From the NCBI GenBank assembly GCA_003427395.1, contig BFEA01000634.1:259761-316923 (forward strand): a stretch of DNA of 57,163 nucleotides, in the 5' to 3' direction. Source of the DNA: Chara braunii (lineage: Eukaryota > Streptophyta > Charophyceae > Charales > Characeae). The notes under the pieces are model-generated. The model made no database searches. It was not told the origin of the DNA and saw only the letters and a program-made list of their open reading frames with translations. Every line of letters begins with the position of its first letter. Within the stretch, counting starts at the first letter, position 1. Positions 22,091 through 33,210 of the stretch are shown here, in pieces. Both the position numbers and the translations under genes were made by a program.

Positions 22091-23347
22091 TCAAAGAATT
22101 ATTTCTGACGAACAGTTTTCGACTGTAAAGACGGGCACAGTGACCTCAACTCCAGCGGCTACGATCTTGGCGTTGTGGCATACCCCGAGTGCAGGTTGCT
22201 TGAGTTTGTTAGCGGATATCATGGTCATAGCTACGCTCCTGTCTACCTCTAAGCCAAGGTTTTTGGCCACCTTCTCCTCACAAACGGTGGACTCGGATCC
22301 CTCGTCGACTATAGCCTCCATCCCTATGCCATTGACTGTGACGTTGAGCTTTCCACTGACAAGGACGTAAAAGTAGTTGCTTCCGCCTTCGCTGGTTTGT
22401 AGTCGTTTATCTCCTTCAGTTAATGCCGTTAGGGCTGAGGTTTTCACGTCCTCCTTCTGTTGTCCAAAAGTTATCTCTGGTAGCGGTACTTTTGTTTTCT
22501 TCATCATGCCTATTAATTCATACCTCGCTGGGCCACACCCTGCTATGAATTCCTGGAGGGTGATAGGGATTGGCATATTTATGGCCCTTCTTAAAGGTTC
22601 TTGTAAACTGACTTCATCTAGCGAGTTTTTTAGGTAAAACCTTTTGGCTGCTTTTTGCCTAGGGGATTGTGGTGACTTGGGCGACTCAATTTGGTCATCT
22701 GTTATAGGTTGATCTTGATCCTCTTTCTTCGTGTTGCTTGACTCGCCGACCTCGCCAATGCCTTGGGTATGTATGTAGACTTCTCCGTCATTTTCCGTCT
22801 CCTCAAACTTAATGGATGAAATTCTTATACCTAGGCTTTCTGGTGGTTCGTCGAAATCGTCTTCGAAGGTTATTCGAGAGACCTTGGCTGATAATTGATC
22901 CTGGGATTGTTTCCCCTTTGCTTCATTCATCCTTCTGCTTCGGCAGATATCCACATTGATCTTCATCGAGGGTAGGAAGGGTACCAGTTTGCCTTCATTA
23001 GCCCAGATGACGTACTTTCGATCGTCCACTTCAATGATCCCTTCTTTTAGTGCGTCTAACATTGCTTGGCAATCTCTTTTGCGGTGGTCTTCGTCTCCGC
23101 AATATATACATGCTTTATCATTCCACGTTCGCTTTCGGCTAGGATCAGTTTTCTCGCGCGTGGTCCATACAGGGGTTTCCTCCTTTCTTTGGTTATTACT
23201 TAGCAATCTCTCTACTGCCGCCTTTAGTACTTCTATCGGTCTTGCTATCTCCTCTTCTCGTCTGTCTGGTCTTTTTGCTTCTATCTCATTTTTTGGCTTC
23301 AACCTGTTATCCTTTGTATTTGACCACTTGGAGGTTCCCCATTCCGC
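22091..23347 (-). pseudogene. Element B gag C-terminus, CCHC knuckle and protease
   Basis: From the insertion point of A at 23347 the frame reads AEWGTSKWSNTKDNRLKPKN, then a C-X2-C-X4-H-X4-C knuckle CIYCGDEDHRKRDC at 23069-23110, a linker, and an aspartic protease with IVDEGSESTV (D-E-G-S at 22295-22306) and VPVFTVENCSSEIIL. It ends with TGA at 22091 where A has Gly in LLLGRTWL. Codons continuing to 23509 come from the LTR of A and do not belong to the gene. The N-terminal half of this gag is across the nested element, at 46343-47380. Confidence 0.85.
23344..23347. repeat. Target site duplication of element A (left copy, CCGC)
   Basis: CCGC precedes the TGTCAGG LTR start and recurs at 46339-46342 directly after the CCTCACA LTR end. 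Removing A with one copy restores an open B gag frame (reading RNDAEWGTSK). Confidence 0.85.
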
Positions 23348-24077
23348 TGTCAGGCGGCCACAAGCACTGCGCCGCCTGAAATCTGGGGTTTTGGGTCTTA
23401 GGCTCAAAGACAAGTCCGTGTTTCGACGGTGCTCCGGGTTGACCAGGCAGCAAAAATTAGGGGAGCTCAGGGCACCCCTGATTTTGGGCGCGCTGAACTT
23501 TACGAGCAACCCTCAAAGACGACGAGATGAGTGGCCGCACTAGGCGCGACCGGGGCCGAAATAAAGCCTCAAAGTTTTGCCCATATTAGTACCACAATTA
23601 AAGATGGGGAAAACGGCATTTGATTCTAGGGGAAATATCCTTGTTATTTTGTGTTCCCGGCAGAGAAATTAAAAACATAGAAAAAGATTAAACATGGAAA
23701 AAGAGGAAAAAAACAAAAGAAATTTGGCCATTTATTTCAACTTTCTCAGAATTTTATTTTGGGGAATTTACGGTTGATTTGCTATTTCCGACAATAGAAT
23801 TAAGGAGAAGGAAGAATGATAAAAAAAAAACGATGAAAGGGGCGGGAACCCACGACTATTGAGAGATTGGCCTTATTTCGCCTTGAATACCCGCCGTCAG
23901 CACTAACCCTGGATTGATCATTTTCCCCGGATTCTAACAGTTTTCACTTCTGCTGATGGTCGAGGAATCCTNCGTCGCTTTCCNTGTTGCCTGAATACTA
24001 ACGTTGCCACANTTGGGGTGTTCTGAGAGCGGGAGTCGCATGGACCACATGGGGTGGTGCTACCTTGGGTAGAGAGT

Positions 24078-24677
24078 ATGGGATGTGGCTTGGTACGAGT
24101 AAGGGGTTTCAAAGAGATTCTACACTGTTATGGAGTGGCTGCATCCTCCAGAGTCCGGCGTGTTTCTGGTTCGGTATGGGCACGGCGACCCTGGGAGCGC
24201 AGCGGTGATCTATGTTCAGGACCAGAACCCCTACGACAGTTTATTTCAGGTTTGGATCTAGCCGCGATCCGGAACCGGTGTGCCGCCATATTTCAGGGTC
24301 GGCGTCGGTTTGGCACATCCCACGATAGCATTTTCACGCTCGGCAGCACTACGGAGGCTTATTTCAAGTACGGGACCTTGACAGCAGTTATTCCCNAATC
24401 GNCNCCATCACGGGTACTTATTTCACGTTCGGNGNTACCACGGCAGTTTGTTTCAGGATTGAGGCCATTACCGAGACATATTGCGGGCACTGTAGTAATT
24501 CATTTCCAGGGCCGGAACCGGTACNACAGTTGCTTCGGGTTCAACATCAGTTTATTTCGGACTCGCTCCTACCGTGATACCTCGTTTCAGCTTCGGTGCC
24601 GTTACCGTGACTTATACTCAGGTTTGAGACACTGCGACGATTTATTACATGGCCGAGGCCACTACAGCAGTTTATGA
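24078..24677 (+). CDS. LTR-internal ORF of ~10-residue repeats (A 5' LTR)
   Basis: Open for about 199 codons from ATG 24078 (MGCGLVRVRGFKEILHCYG). From ~24240 the DNA is a degenerate 30-bp repeat; TTTATTTCAGG-like cores fall near 24327, 24358, 24388, 24417, 24447, 24476, and then at 20-31-bp steps to 24670. The protein therefore repeats every ~10 residues (for example RQFVSGLRPL). The equivalent in D is open; that in the 3' LTR of A is cut by a CGA-to-TGA change. Whether it is translated is unknown. Confidence 0.3.
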   Translation: MGCGLVRVRGFKEILHCYGVAASSRVRRVSGSVWARRPWERSGDLCSGPEPLRQFISGLDLAAIRNRCAAIFQGRRRFGTSHDSIFTLGSTTEAYFKYGTLTAVIPXSXPSRVLISRSXXPRQFVSGLRPLPRHIAGTVVIHFQGRNRYXSCFGFNISLFRTRSYRDTSFQLRCRYRDLYSGLRHCDDLLHGRGHYSSL

Positions 24678-25653
24678 CAGGGTTAGAACTTTAACATCTT
24701 GGTTGCACGGTCCTGAGATGGCGTGATACAGCAGCCCAGCTCTGCTCTTCATGTTCGGTCAGACTCGGCAGCAGTGCGGTGCAGGCTATTCAGGTTCGGG
24801 ATAGTACGGCATGTTGCTCGCCCCTATGTGGCACCAGGTCCGTGGTCTCTATTTCTCAATGATTGTTTGAGTTCGGCCCCGGAACCAGCGGAATCGGCTA
24901 CTGCAGTGGGGACAGACATTCAGGCGCAACTGACCAGCGGATTAACTGAGAACTGGCCCGGCTGTGACGTGCCTGGGCCTTAAGGGCCTTGGTACTACGA
25001 CACCCATCTGTTGGCTCGAGGGCGGTGCTCACGTACCACCCGCATTGAGCCTGTGCTGAACCTCGTGCCGATGGAATCGGTTGTACAAGCAGATGCTGAA
25101 TGAATATAGGGCCGGGCAGAGGAGAAAGGGAGACAGTGTGCAAGTCGTACCCACGATACCGGGCTTAGGGTGGAAACATCGATGCGCAAAATGTTGCACG
25201 GGGGATGAGGGGAGAGGACTGGTGGATGGCATGCCAGGCGTACCCGACGCATAGCTATTGCAGAGCATTGCAAGCGAGGGGAAGACGCGCCAGCGCTGAG
25301 GCGGTTACTCTGCGTGTGAGGGGAGTGACGTGGGGGAAAGGAGCATGCAAGGTGTACCTGGCCCACAACATAGTGGGATCCCGGCAGGTCAACGCGTTGG
25401 GAGCAACATGCAAGGCGTTCCCCGCCCACGTAGCATGCACAGAGGGGGTGCGGAGAGACTGAGAAAGAGAGTGAGAGGATCAGACTGCGCTGCGTGCTCG
25501 AGAGAGGGAGAGAGACAGGGGGACTTGCCTTTGGGCGGCGTGCCAGGTGTATCTGACGTTCCGTTAGCACCTGTGGCGCGGGGTAAGAGGGAGAAATTGA
25601 TTCTGGCAGGGTGCCAGGAGTACGGGGCGCTAGTTTGACTGAGAGGTGATGGC

Positions 25654-26095
25654 TCTACTCCAGATGGGATCTGCTGCCCCACGAGTGAAAACACCAATCA
25701 CACTCTACTTCAGATGAGATCTGCTGCCTAACGAGTGAAAGCACCAATGACACTCTACTGCAGATGAGATCTGATGCCTCACGAATGAAAACACCAATCA
25801 CACTCTACTGCTGATTAGATCTGTTGCCTCACGAGTGAGAACACCAATCAACATCTACTGTTGATGGGATCTGTGAAAGTATCAATTACATTCTACTCTT
25901 GATGGAATCTGCCACCCTATGCGAGAAGCCAACGGCCACTTTCCACAGTTGGTGGGATTTGCTATCCTGCAAGGGAGAACTACAGCTATATTCGGTCGCA
26001 GATGGAATCTGGCAATCCGCTAACGGAGAGAGCCACCAAGTTATGTAGTAGATGGGATCCNCCAGTCTGCTGGTGACACTGTTGAAGAAACCAGC
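25654..26095. repeat. ~50-bp tandem repeat, about nine units (A 5' LTR)
   Basis: Units of the form TCTACTGCAGATGAGATCTG then a CTGCCTCACGAGTG and AACACCAATCACAC-like half recur every ~50 bp. The first four are close and the later ones increasingly diverged. The same array stands at 43761-44205 in the 3' LTR. Confidence 0.9.
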
Positions 26096-26705
26096 CATGG
26101 CGCTGGGCAGAGGCAGATTCAACTATACCTCTGGTTGATGAACCGGTGATACTCGTGGGAACCCAATTTATCCGCTCCGTTGACCCCAGAACCAGCCACT
26201 CCGAAAGAAGGGAAACTTATGAGATTAGGTAAGTTGTACGCGAAGGCTGGTGGGTCCACAGACATGAATGCTGAAGGGAGGGTTTGAGTGAGAGAGAAAG
26301 TCAGCGACAAAGAAAGATAGTGGGGTAGAGTTGGAAGAGAGTGAAAGAGGGCCAATTTAAGCCGCTTGTTTGAATGAGCAATCACCATTAGTTTTTTTTA
26401 TTTATTTTTTTAGGGGAACAAAATAGTGTCTCATTCGCTGCGTCGCGAAGATGAACAGTTATCAATCATCATCAATTTAATAATTGTAGAGGAAAACATT
26501 TTTGAGCTTGGTTCTGCTGCAGTTAGCTGAGACTAAAGTTGACCCAATGAGGAGTCCGCTACTGATTTAACTATTTTTTAGAAAACAACTGACGGCATAC
26601 TTCTACTGCCCCTCTCAATCAATCAAGGGTAGACCTGAGTACGCTGCCGGAAAAGGGGAGAGCGCAAAAAGAGAGAAAGCCAGCGGGTGACGCTCGTGAG
26701 CGGGG

Positions 26706-26720
26706 CAGGAGAGAGAGAGA

Positions 26721-26756
<36 letters not shown>

Positions 26757-26797
26757 ACGTGCAGACAAAGAGAGCGCGTGCAAACACAAAGAGCGCG

Positions 26798-26872
<75 letters not shown>

Positions 26873-26923
26873 AAAGAGAGCCCATACAGACAAAGAGAGC
26901 TCGTACAGACAGAGAGAGCGCGT

Positions 26924-26987
<64 letters not shown>

Positions 26988-27057
26988 GGAGGGAGGGAGG
27001 GAAAGAGAGCGCGTGCAGACAGAGAGAGCGCGTGCACACAGAGAGAGAGAGAGAGNA
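26706..27057 (+). repeat. (GA)n microsatellite with GCGCGTGCAGACA spacers (A 5' LTR)
   Basis: GA runs of 20-70 bp alternate with AGAGCGCGTGCAGACAAAGA-like spacers, so the tract is itself a higher-order repeat. Long open frames (Ser-Leu or Arg-Glu repeats) across it are composition artefacts. Confidence 0.95.
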
Positions 27058-28157
27058 GTAGCCAAGCTAAACTGAAACAATAGGAACCGCGAACCCCACC
27101 CACCCCACACCGCCAGCCCCCATCCAAATATTTCGGATCTCACACACTTGTTCCCCACTTCCCCTCTCCACCACCGACATCCACTCAACTCGCCCACCCA
27201 TTCTACGAATCTCGCTCCCAACTCTCTACCCACCTGCAACCATACCCCATCGAACCTAGTCACGACAAGGATTAGGATCTTACCCCGACTCCTCACCGCG
27301 ACTCCCACCACAACTCCCTTCTCACCCCCTGCGAATCTTTTACCCCTCCGGACCCCTCTCCTCAATCCGCCAATCTCCCACACACCCGGACCCCTCCCCT
27401 TACTCCGCCAAGCTCTTACACACCCGGACTCCCCCCCAACCCTTCCCATCCCAACCCCTCACCCTGACTCTCAACCTAGCCCCACAACCCCTTTTTACGC
27501 CGTTCCCTCAGACCTACCCGCCTTCCCTTCAACACTCCATCGCCCCCCCTCCATCGTCTCCAAGCGCTATCTATGCACCACCCGCACATCACCAAGCCCC
27601 CCCGCATCATTCAACCCTTTCTCTATCCAATCCCCATACCAATTTCCCCACGCTCACCACTCCCTTCCTCCCTACCCCGTATCAACGCTCCCCACACATT
27701 ACAGTCCCACTGCTCATTACCTCGCCTCTACGATTGATATTCAGTTTTATTATTCTCATTTACTAGTATTAGAATTACACCATTATCGTTATTACGAATT
27801 TATGATGACTTATTAAGTTATTATTATTAATTTATCTCTCTATACTACTAAAGAGAACAGTGGGTCTCGCTTGATGCCCCACGCGAGACCCGGTTCCCAG
27901 TTTGGGGAACTCGGAAGGAAGGGGGCGCGACAGGCAGAGGCGGAAAGCGACGGTCCCACGAGAAGTGTGGGGCTGAACGACCTGGGCGGTGGTGTCGGGC
28001 CAGCAGGGGATGGGCCTGGCGGTCGGAGTCGGGGCGAAAAGACCCGGGCAGCGGTCGGTGTCGGTCGGTGGCAAAGGGGAACGGGCTCAGCGGTGGCAGG
28101 CAGAGGGGCGGCGAGCGGACAACGGCGGGCCGACACAGTCGGAGGCGGATGCACGGG

Positions 28158-28160
<3 letters not shown>
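27058..28160 (+). other. 1.1-kb segment present only in the 5' LTR of A
   Basis: This stretch interrupts the GA tract in the 5' LTR and has no match at the same place in the 3' LTR. The part 27085-27700 is strongly strand-asymmetric (C/T/A-rich, very few G), then AT-rich (27740-27840), then GC-rich (27870-28160). A 222-codon open frame (27148-27816) is proline/serine/threonine-rich and explained by lack of G. It is either an insertion into this LTR or a loss from the other. Confidence 0.65.

Positions 28161-28225
<65 letters not shown>
28161..28225 (+). repeat. (GA)n microsatellite right of the 1.1-kb segment
   Basis: Pure GA run followed by AAAGAGGGAGATTGAGAGAG, where collinearity with the 3' LTR (45361-45440) resumes. 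Confidence 0.95.
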
Positions 28226-28227
<2 letters not shown>

Positions 28228-29149
28228 GGAGATTGAGAGAGAGAGAGACGGGCAAGGTTGGGGTAATGGCCCCCAACGAGAGCAAAGCCATCCCCGTTAA
28301 CAACGTTTTGAAAAGGAAGTCCGCTTTCGCACTGTGTTTCGACGTGCCAACATAACATTGGTCACTATTACTTGAAGACAACCCAAACAGAAGATCAGGG
28401 ATTGGGCGCTGAAGGGGGACATGAACACAGATGTTTACACCTTTGGGATTTCGCGATTATCATGATTATGACATTTTCCCATGTGGCTAAGCTGGTGAAT
28501 AATTGCTGCCAACGGCGTTTTGAAAGGGCAGCCTGTTTTCGCACTGTATTTCAATGAGCTGACATGTTATTGGTCATCATTACTGGAAGGCATCCCCAAC
28601 AGAAGATCAGACATTGGGCACTAAAGGGGGGTATCAAGACAGATGTTTACACCGTTGGGATTTCGTAGTTATCGAAATTTAGACATTTTCCCATGTGACT
28701 GAGCTGGTGAATGCTTGCTGTCACCGCGGTAATCTGATAATGGCTATGTCCACGGAGTGTAGTGCCAAGAGGAAAAACGTGGCCAAGTGAGAAAGCAACC
28801 CTAACTAATGAACCAGTCCTAAAAGGTCTCACCAGCCTCGATGCCTGACAAAAAAAAAAGAATTAATCAGGGTGTTGGAGGAGAGACCCTTGGCATTGAT
28901 TTTGCTTGAGTCGCAAACTTTCATATCAGATTTGTACATTTTGTTTTCTTTGTTTTGATTTTTCGTATTATTTAAGTGTGCAGTGGGGGAACATAAAAGC
29001 CAACTTTAAGAGAGAAGTGACAGGCGATCTGAACAACACTCCCTACCGTCTGCTGAGGACCTCTGAAGCGAGCGCGGCGAGTGACAGGCGCCGTTGCCCT
29101 TGGCTTCAGCGACCGGAAGGTGACCCCTCCCCGGGTTTCCTCACAACTT

Positions 29150-29167
29150 TAGCGCCGTTGCCGGGGA
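29150..29167 (+). other. Primer binding site of element A (tRNA-Asp, one mismatch)
   Basis: TAGCGCCGTTGCCGGGGA, 4 nt after the LTR end CCTCACA. It differs from the perfect site in D (TGGCGCC...) only at the second base, which would pair with the second base of the tRNA CCA end. Confidence 0.88.
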
Positions 29168-30820
29168 GGGGAGCAGCACCCCCAAGGCTGCGGCCTTCCC
29201 CAACCAACGGGTGAGCACGGGCTGATTAGTCAAACACTAATTAGCTTGTTTTCTTGATTAGTTTTATTTTTTATAATCATTGTTTTTAGTTTTTTTGAAA
29301 TATCTCCCGATCCGCGCGCTTTTGTGCGAGCCGCGCCGGGAGCAAAGTTCGCCCTCTCGTCGAGGCGAACGTTTTGAGATGTTTTTTGAAAAATTCTTAT
29401 GGCTAAAAAATAAGATATGGAATTTTTTGTATTTTTCTAATTAAAAATTCCAAAAATTATGAGTTAAAAATTCTAATTGGTTTTTCCTCGATATATCCTG
29501 ATCTGCGCGCTTTCGTGCGAGGCGCACCAGAGCAAAGTTCGTCCTCTCGTCGAGGCAAACGTTTTGAGATATTTTTTGAGAAATTCGAACGGCTAAAAAG
29601 CGAGATATGAAATTTTTTATATTTTCTGATTAAAAATTCCAAAATTTTTAATTTGCGTTTTATTGAAATAGTCGGGAAAATAAGCGAAATTAGGGGAACC
29701 CTGCGGGAACCAAAGTTGGTCCCTGTATTTTTTCTGATATTTTGAGACCCTAGTCGGGGAAAACGGACTTCGTTTCGACAAACGGCGAGCTCCAACAGAT
29801 AGAAAATGTGGAAGAAAATCAACGGGAAATTGAATTTCTTTGTAATTTTGTTTAAATGAAAAGAAAAAAGAATTTAAAAATGTAATCCAATAAGTTTTTC
29901 TTCTAAAAATAGTGAAANCTAACAAAAATTTTCTCGCGTCGAGCAGGGCTTTGCGGTGTTCGTGCGGTTGCGTGCAAAACCCAAAACCCTAATAAGGGTG
30001 AAGTCCTAACCCCAATTTTGAGAGAAGAGGGTAGATAGAGGGAAGCCATAGCTTCTAGCTTCCGCATTTGTTACGGATTATTTTTTGTCAAATATATCCC
30101 GTAAGATTGTGGAAATTAATTTGGGAAGTTTTGCCCCATTAAATAATTAAGAATTATTTTTCCTTTTGATTTTGTTATTTAAAATCGATAAAAAAATTGA
30201 AATAAATATTAAAAATTGTGTAGGGGCATTTGTTTGACTTCAATGCTCTTCATATCTACTTTACCTATTTGAGGGACTTTTTTCCGAACCCCATCTCACC
30301 GGGGGGGGAAGGAAAACTGTTGTCGAAATTTCTCGAAATTTTCCTTTTAATTTAAATTTTTGCTAATTAATTAACAAAAATATTTAAAAATCGAGGTAAA
30401 TCAATTTTCCTTTTTTTTCATTATTCCTTTTGATATTCCCTCTTCGGCAGCGCTGTTTGAGGGCTTCGCCCGAGCCCCATCCCAACGGGGGGAGGCGAAA
30501 CGCTGCCGAAATTTTAGTAAATTCCCCAAATTTTATTTCTACCCCTAAAAATCATCAAACTCGGCGGCCTTATATATGTATTGATCCTTAATATATATAA
30601 ACTAAAAAAGAAATTTTATCTTAACTAAATACATTTTTTTTAATTTATAATTGAAAAATACAAAAGAATTCTCTAGAAGAAGAAGAGAAAGAGACGCTGC
30701 GGTAACCTGGTTTCGGGTGAACCTACTAGCTTGTTCCCGAAGGCGTGAGGCAAGCGACGGGACTTTTCAGGTATTAATCTACACCTCCCTCTTGCTGCGT
30801 TCTCTCTAGCCGCCAGTTGA
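29168..30820 (+). other. AT-rich leader of element A with two repeat families
   Basis: Collinear with the leader of D in reverse. It holds the hairpin-bearing 181-bp pair (29290-29660; hairpin GTTCGCCCTC...GAGGCGAAC at 29347-29370). It also holds about two units of the ~180-bp repeat (30245-30530), including the inverted repeat TTCGGCAGCG (30449) with CGCTGCCGAA (near 30510). D has about four of the latter units. No coding frame is supportable. Confidence 0.65.
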
Positions 30821-31824
30821 ATGTGGCCGCGGGTGCAAGTAGAGGTCTATGGGGCTACCATTGACTGGGACTTGGAGCCCCCTGAACTCATAGAGGGGGA
30901 TCAGGTGGAGCTCACGATCCCCAGGCGCAACATTCGACACGTTGACGGTCAGTTTGCGTGGAGGTCCATCATCTTGTCCGAGGACGTGTGGCTTTGGACG
31001 TATAGAGAACACCGGTCGGGGCAAGGAGTGGGCGTAGTGAGAGCCTACTTGTATTTGGGACCGGGTGCGGTCAAGGAGGCCGTGGTGGGCCTCGCGACGA
31101 TAGGGACTAGTGGCACAGTTAGCAGGGCGTTACGCTACTTAGGGGAAGAGGTAGCTGCCTTCCGAGCGGAGGACTCGAGCGACCCGTTGACCCTATTTCA
31201 CGGACGCCCTCCTCTTGATATCACGGGCGACCTGGTGGTAGCACGGGACGGGTTTTTCCCGTACAGCGTTAGGAGCCTGCGGGCGATAGTTCCGACGTTC
31301 GTAGTAGAGAGCGTCTTTGGAGGTATTGGTAAAGTGGTCGAGACATACCTGGCCTATCAGGATCTCAAGATCCTGGCGAGAAGGCCTGCCGACCTAGACT
31401 ACATCTATTATTCGCTCGCAACCGGTGGGCCTCGTTGGGGAGACGAGAGGGTTCAGCTTATAGAGCTGATCCGCTCGATAGACGACGAGTGGCCCCAGTC
31501 TCCATACGTTTGGGATTGGCTAGACCTTGAGCTCCGAGCAGGCCCCGAGTACGTGACTTGCATCGGGCGACTCTTCTCAGACGACTGGGAGAGCTGGTGG
31601 GATGAGGACGCCGGGCGACCTCTGATATACGGCCATCAGTTGGCGGAATACTACCAGGGTATAGGACAGGCGCCATACCGCGTCGAGGACGAGTTTGACG
31701 ACGAGGGTTGGGAGCGAGAGGACGACGAGGACGCCTGGGAGCCAGACTGGGTCGACCCAGAGAGTGAGGTTGACGAGGAGGAGATTGACGTTACAGACGC
31801 CCATTTTCCCAGGATAGGAGTAGC
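30821..31824 (+). CDS. Accessory ORF b of element A (open into the gap)
   Basis: ATG at 30821, open for 334 codons until the N gap at 31825, so the end is unknown. Visible blocks: FAWRSIILSEDVWLW near residue 50, a proline/glycine segment, IVPTFVVESVFGG near residue 160, VETYLAYQDLKILARR, then an acidic tail (DDEDAWEPDWVDPESEVDEE). No signal peptide, membrane segment or known domain is seen. Homologues lie in D (38-1031) and, more diverged, in B (50540-51576). It is the first ORF after the leader and precedes gag by ~3.7 kb. Its conservation between diverged elements suggests a real protein of unknown role. Confidence 0.7.
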
Positions 31825-32199
31825 NNNNNNNNNNNNNNNNNNNNNNNNNNNNNNNNNNNNNNNNNNNNNNNNNNNNNNNNNNNNNNNNNNNNNNNNNNNN
31901 NNNNNNNNNNNNNNNNNNNNNNNNNNNNNNNNNNNNNNNNNNNNNNNNNNNNNNNNNNNNNNNNNNNNNNNNNNNNNNNNNNNNNNNNNNNNNNNNNNNN
32001 NNNNNNNNNNNNNNNNNNNNNNNNNNNNNNNNNNNNNNNNNNNNNNNNNNNNNNNNNNNNNNNNNNNNNNNNNNNNNNNNNNNNNNNNNNNNNNNNNNNN
32101 NNNNNNNNNNNNNNNNNNNNNNNNNNNNNNNNNNNNNNNNNNNNNNNNNNNNNNNNNNNNNNNNNNNNNNNNNNNNNNNNNNNNNNNNNNNNNNNNNNN
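31825..32199. other. Assembly gap (375 N) in element A
   Basis: Run of N within the accessory ORF block. It hides the end of ORF b and the start of the next ORF. Confidence 1.
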
Positions 32200-32895
32200 A
32201 GTCCGAATCGTATAGTGTGAGGAAGCTTGTGGGACCCAGAGAGACGGCGGTTGGATACGACATACCACTTCCTGTGGCGTTAAAAGAGGCAGGGAATGTA
32301 CCGATACGATACTTGGGAACGTGGCTCGCAGAGGGGCACTTCCTCTACGAGACGAACGACCCGAGAGGACTTATGATCTAGAAGGGGTCGGACATCTAAT
32401 AGCGGATAGAGCACACGATTTAGAGACAGGACTGACGCTGGCAGGGGCGAGCAGGAGTTGGTGGAGAAGTGAGTCGTTGGCCAGAGTGATCGTTAATCAG
32501 CAACTGGCGAGACTCTCTGAAGGGAGGACGAGTTGGAGCTGCTTGGTATACGGTCCACCACATCCGACCCTCTACCCGAGAGAGGATTGGCGATTCGGAC
32601 TTCCTACCTTCGTGATAGGGCAGACCTATGGGAGCGTGGATCGTTTGAATAGAGCGGTGGACCACACACTTTACGCGCTCTGGGAGGGCTTAGCGCCCCG
32701 CTTCAAGGAAGTATACTACGCCATTTGTCTGAGGTGGGGGCCGCCCAGAGAGAGACGCTTGACGACATCATAGACGTTACTAGCTGGGTGCACTGTCTGA
32801 GGCCAATCGATCTGATTAGGTACTGCAGGAGACGAACAGAGATCGATTACGTGGGGCTAGAGGAAGTGAGATTTCTCTTCGAGGCCGCAGCTTAG
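32200..32895 (+). pseudogene. Accessory ORF a-like of element A (frameshifted)
   Basis: Three overlapping frames read as one protein: AGNVPIRYLGTWLAEGHFLY (to 32377), then WRFGLPTFVIGQTYGSVDRL and ALWEGLAPRFKEVYYAICLR (32321-32760), then DDIIDVTSWVHCLRPIDLI to the stop at 32893-32895. The block PTFV...G..DR matches ORF b of A (PTFVVESVFGG) and ORFs a and b of B, so it appears to be a paralogue of ORF b. At least two indels, or sequencing errors, break it. Function unknown. Confidence 0.5.
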
Positions 32896-32898
32896 GGA

Positions 32899-33186
32899 AT
32901 GCTGGGAAGGACGGCTACGATTATGCGTGTAGGAGAGCAACTGGTAAGCGCAGGATACACTGTGACAGTACTTCTCCGAGCGTACGTAGACGAGGACTTG
33001 ACAGCGAGTGAGTGCAGACAACGAGCCAGGGATTTGATCCACGAGCGTAGAGCTGATGTACTGGCGCGNGTGACCTTCCAGACCTCGATTTCCTATGATG
33101 TGATGATATGGTCTCATGGTTATATGCGCGCGGAGCACTACCACGATGAGACGGTAGCGGAAGCTAGAGCGAGGGTGAGAGGGTGA
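32899..33186 (+). CDS. Accessory ORF d of element A (95 codons)
   Basis: The ATG at 32899 follows the stop of the previous ORF by 3 nt. The protein has MRVGEQLVSAGYTVTVLLRA, then VTFQTSISYDVMIWSHGYMR, then HYHDETVAEARARVRG. The middle block and the C-terminus resemble ORF d of B (VITNQTEISYLLKVERLG...RKYYRQVRERVR) by eye. One codon contains N. No known domain. Confidence 0.6.
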   Translation: MLGRTATIMRVGEQLVSAGYTVTVLLRAYVDEDLTASECRQRARDLIHERRADVLAXVTFQTSISYDVMIWSHGYMRAEHYHDETVAEARARVRG

Positions 33187-33210
33187 GCTGGAGAAAGATG
33201 TGGACCGAGT

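Larger units (their letters stand above)
23348..29145 (+). mobile_element. 5' LTR of element A (5.8 kb)
   Basis: Starts TGTCAGGCGGCCACAAGC and ends TTTCCTCACA. It aligns from end to end with 41253-46338, apart from a ~1.1-kb extra segment inside the GA tract here (27058-28160), a 138-bp segment missing here near 25650, and microsatellite length. It contains the 30-bp repeat ORF, a 50-bp repeat and GA tracts. Transcription signals were not identified with confidence. Confidence 0.92.

Noticed and set aside
22091-23509. Single 472-codon gene starting at 23509
   Set aside because: Codons 23348-23509 belong to the LTR of element A; the gene proper enters from the other side of the nested insertion.
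26615-28381. Long open frames of Ser-Leu, Arg-Glu or Pro-rich sequence
   Set aside because: They run through (GA)n tracts or the G-poor segment in several frames at once; the openness follows from base composition.
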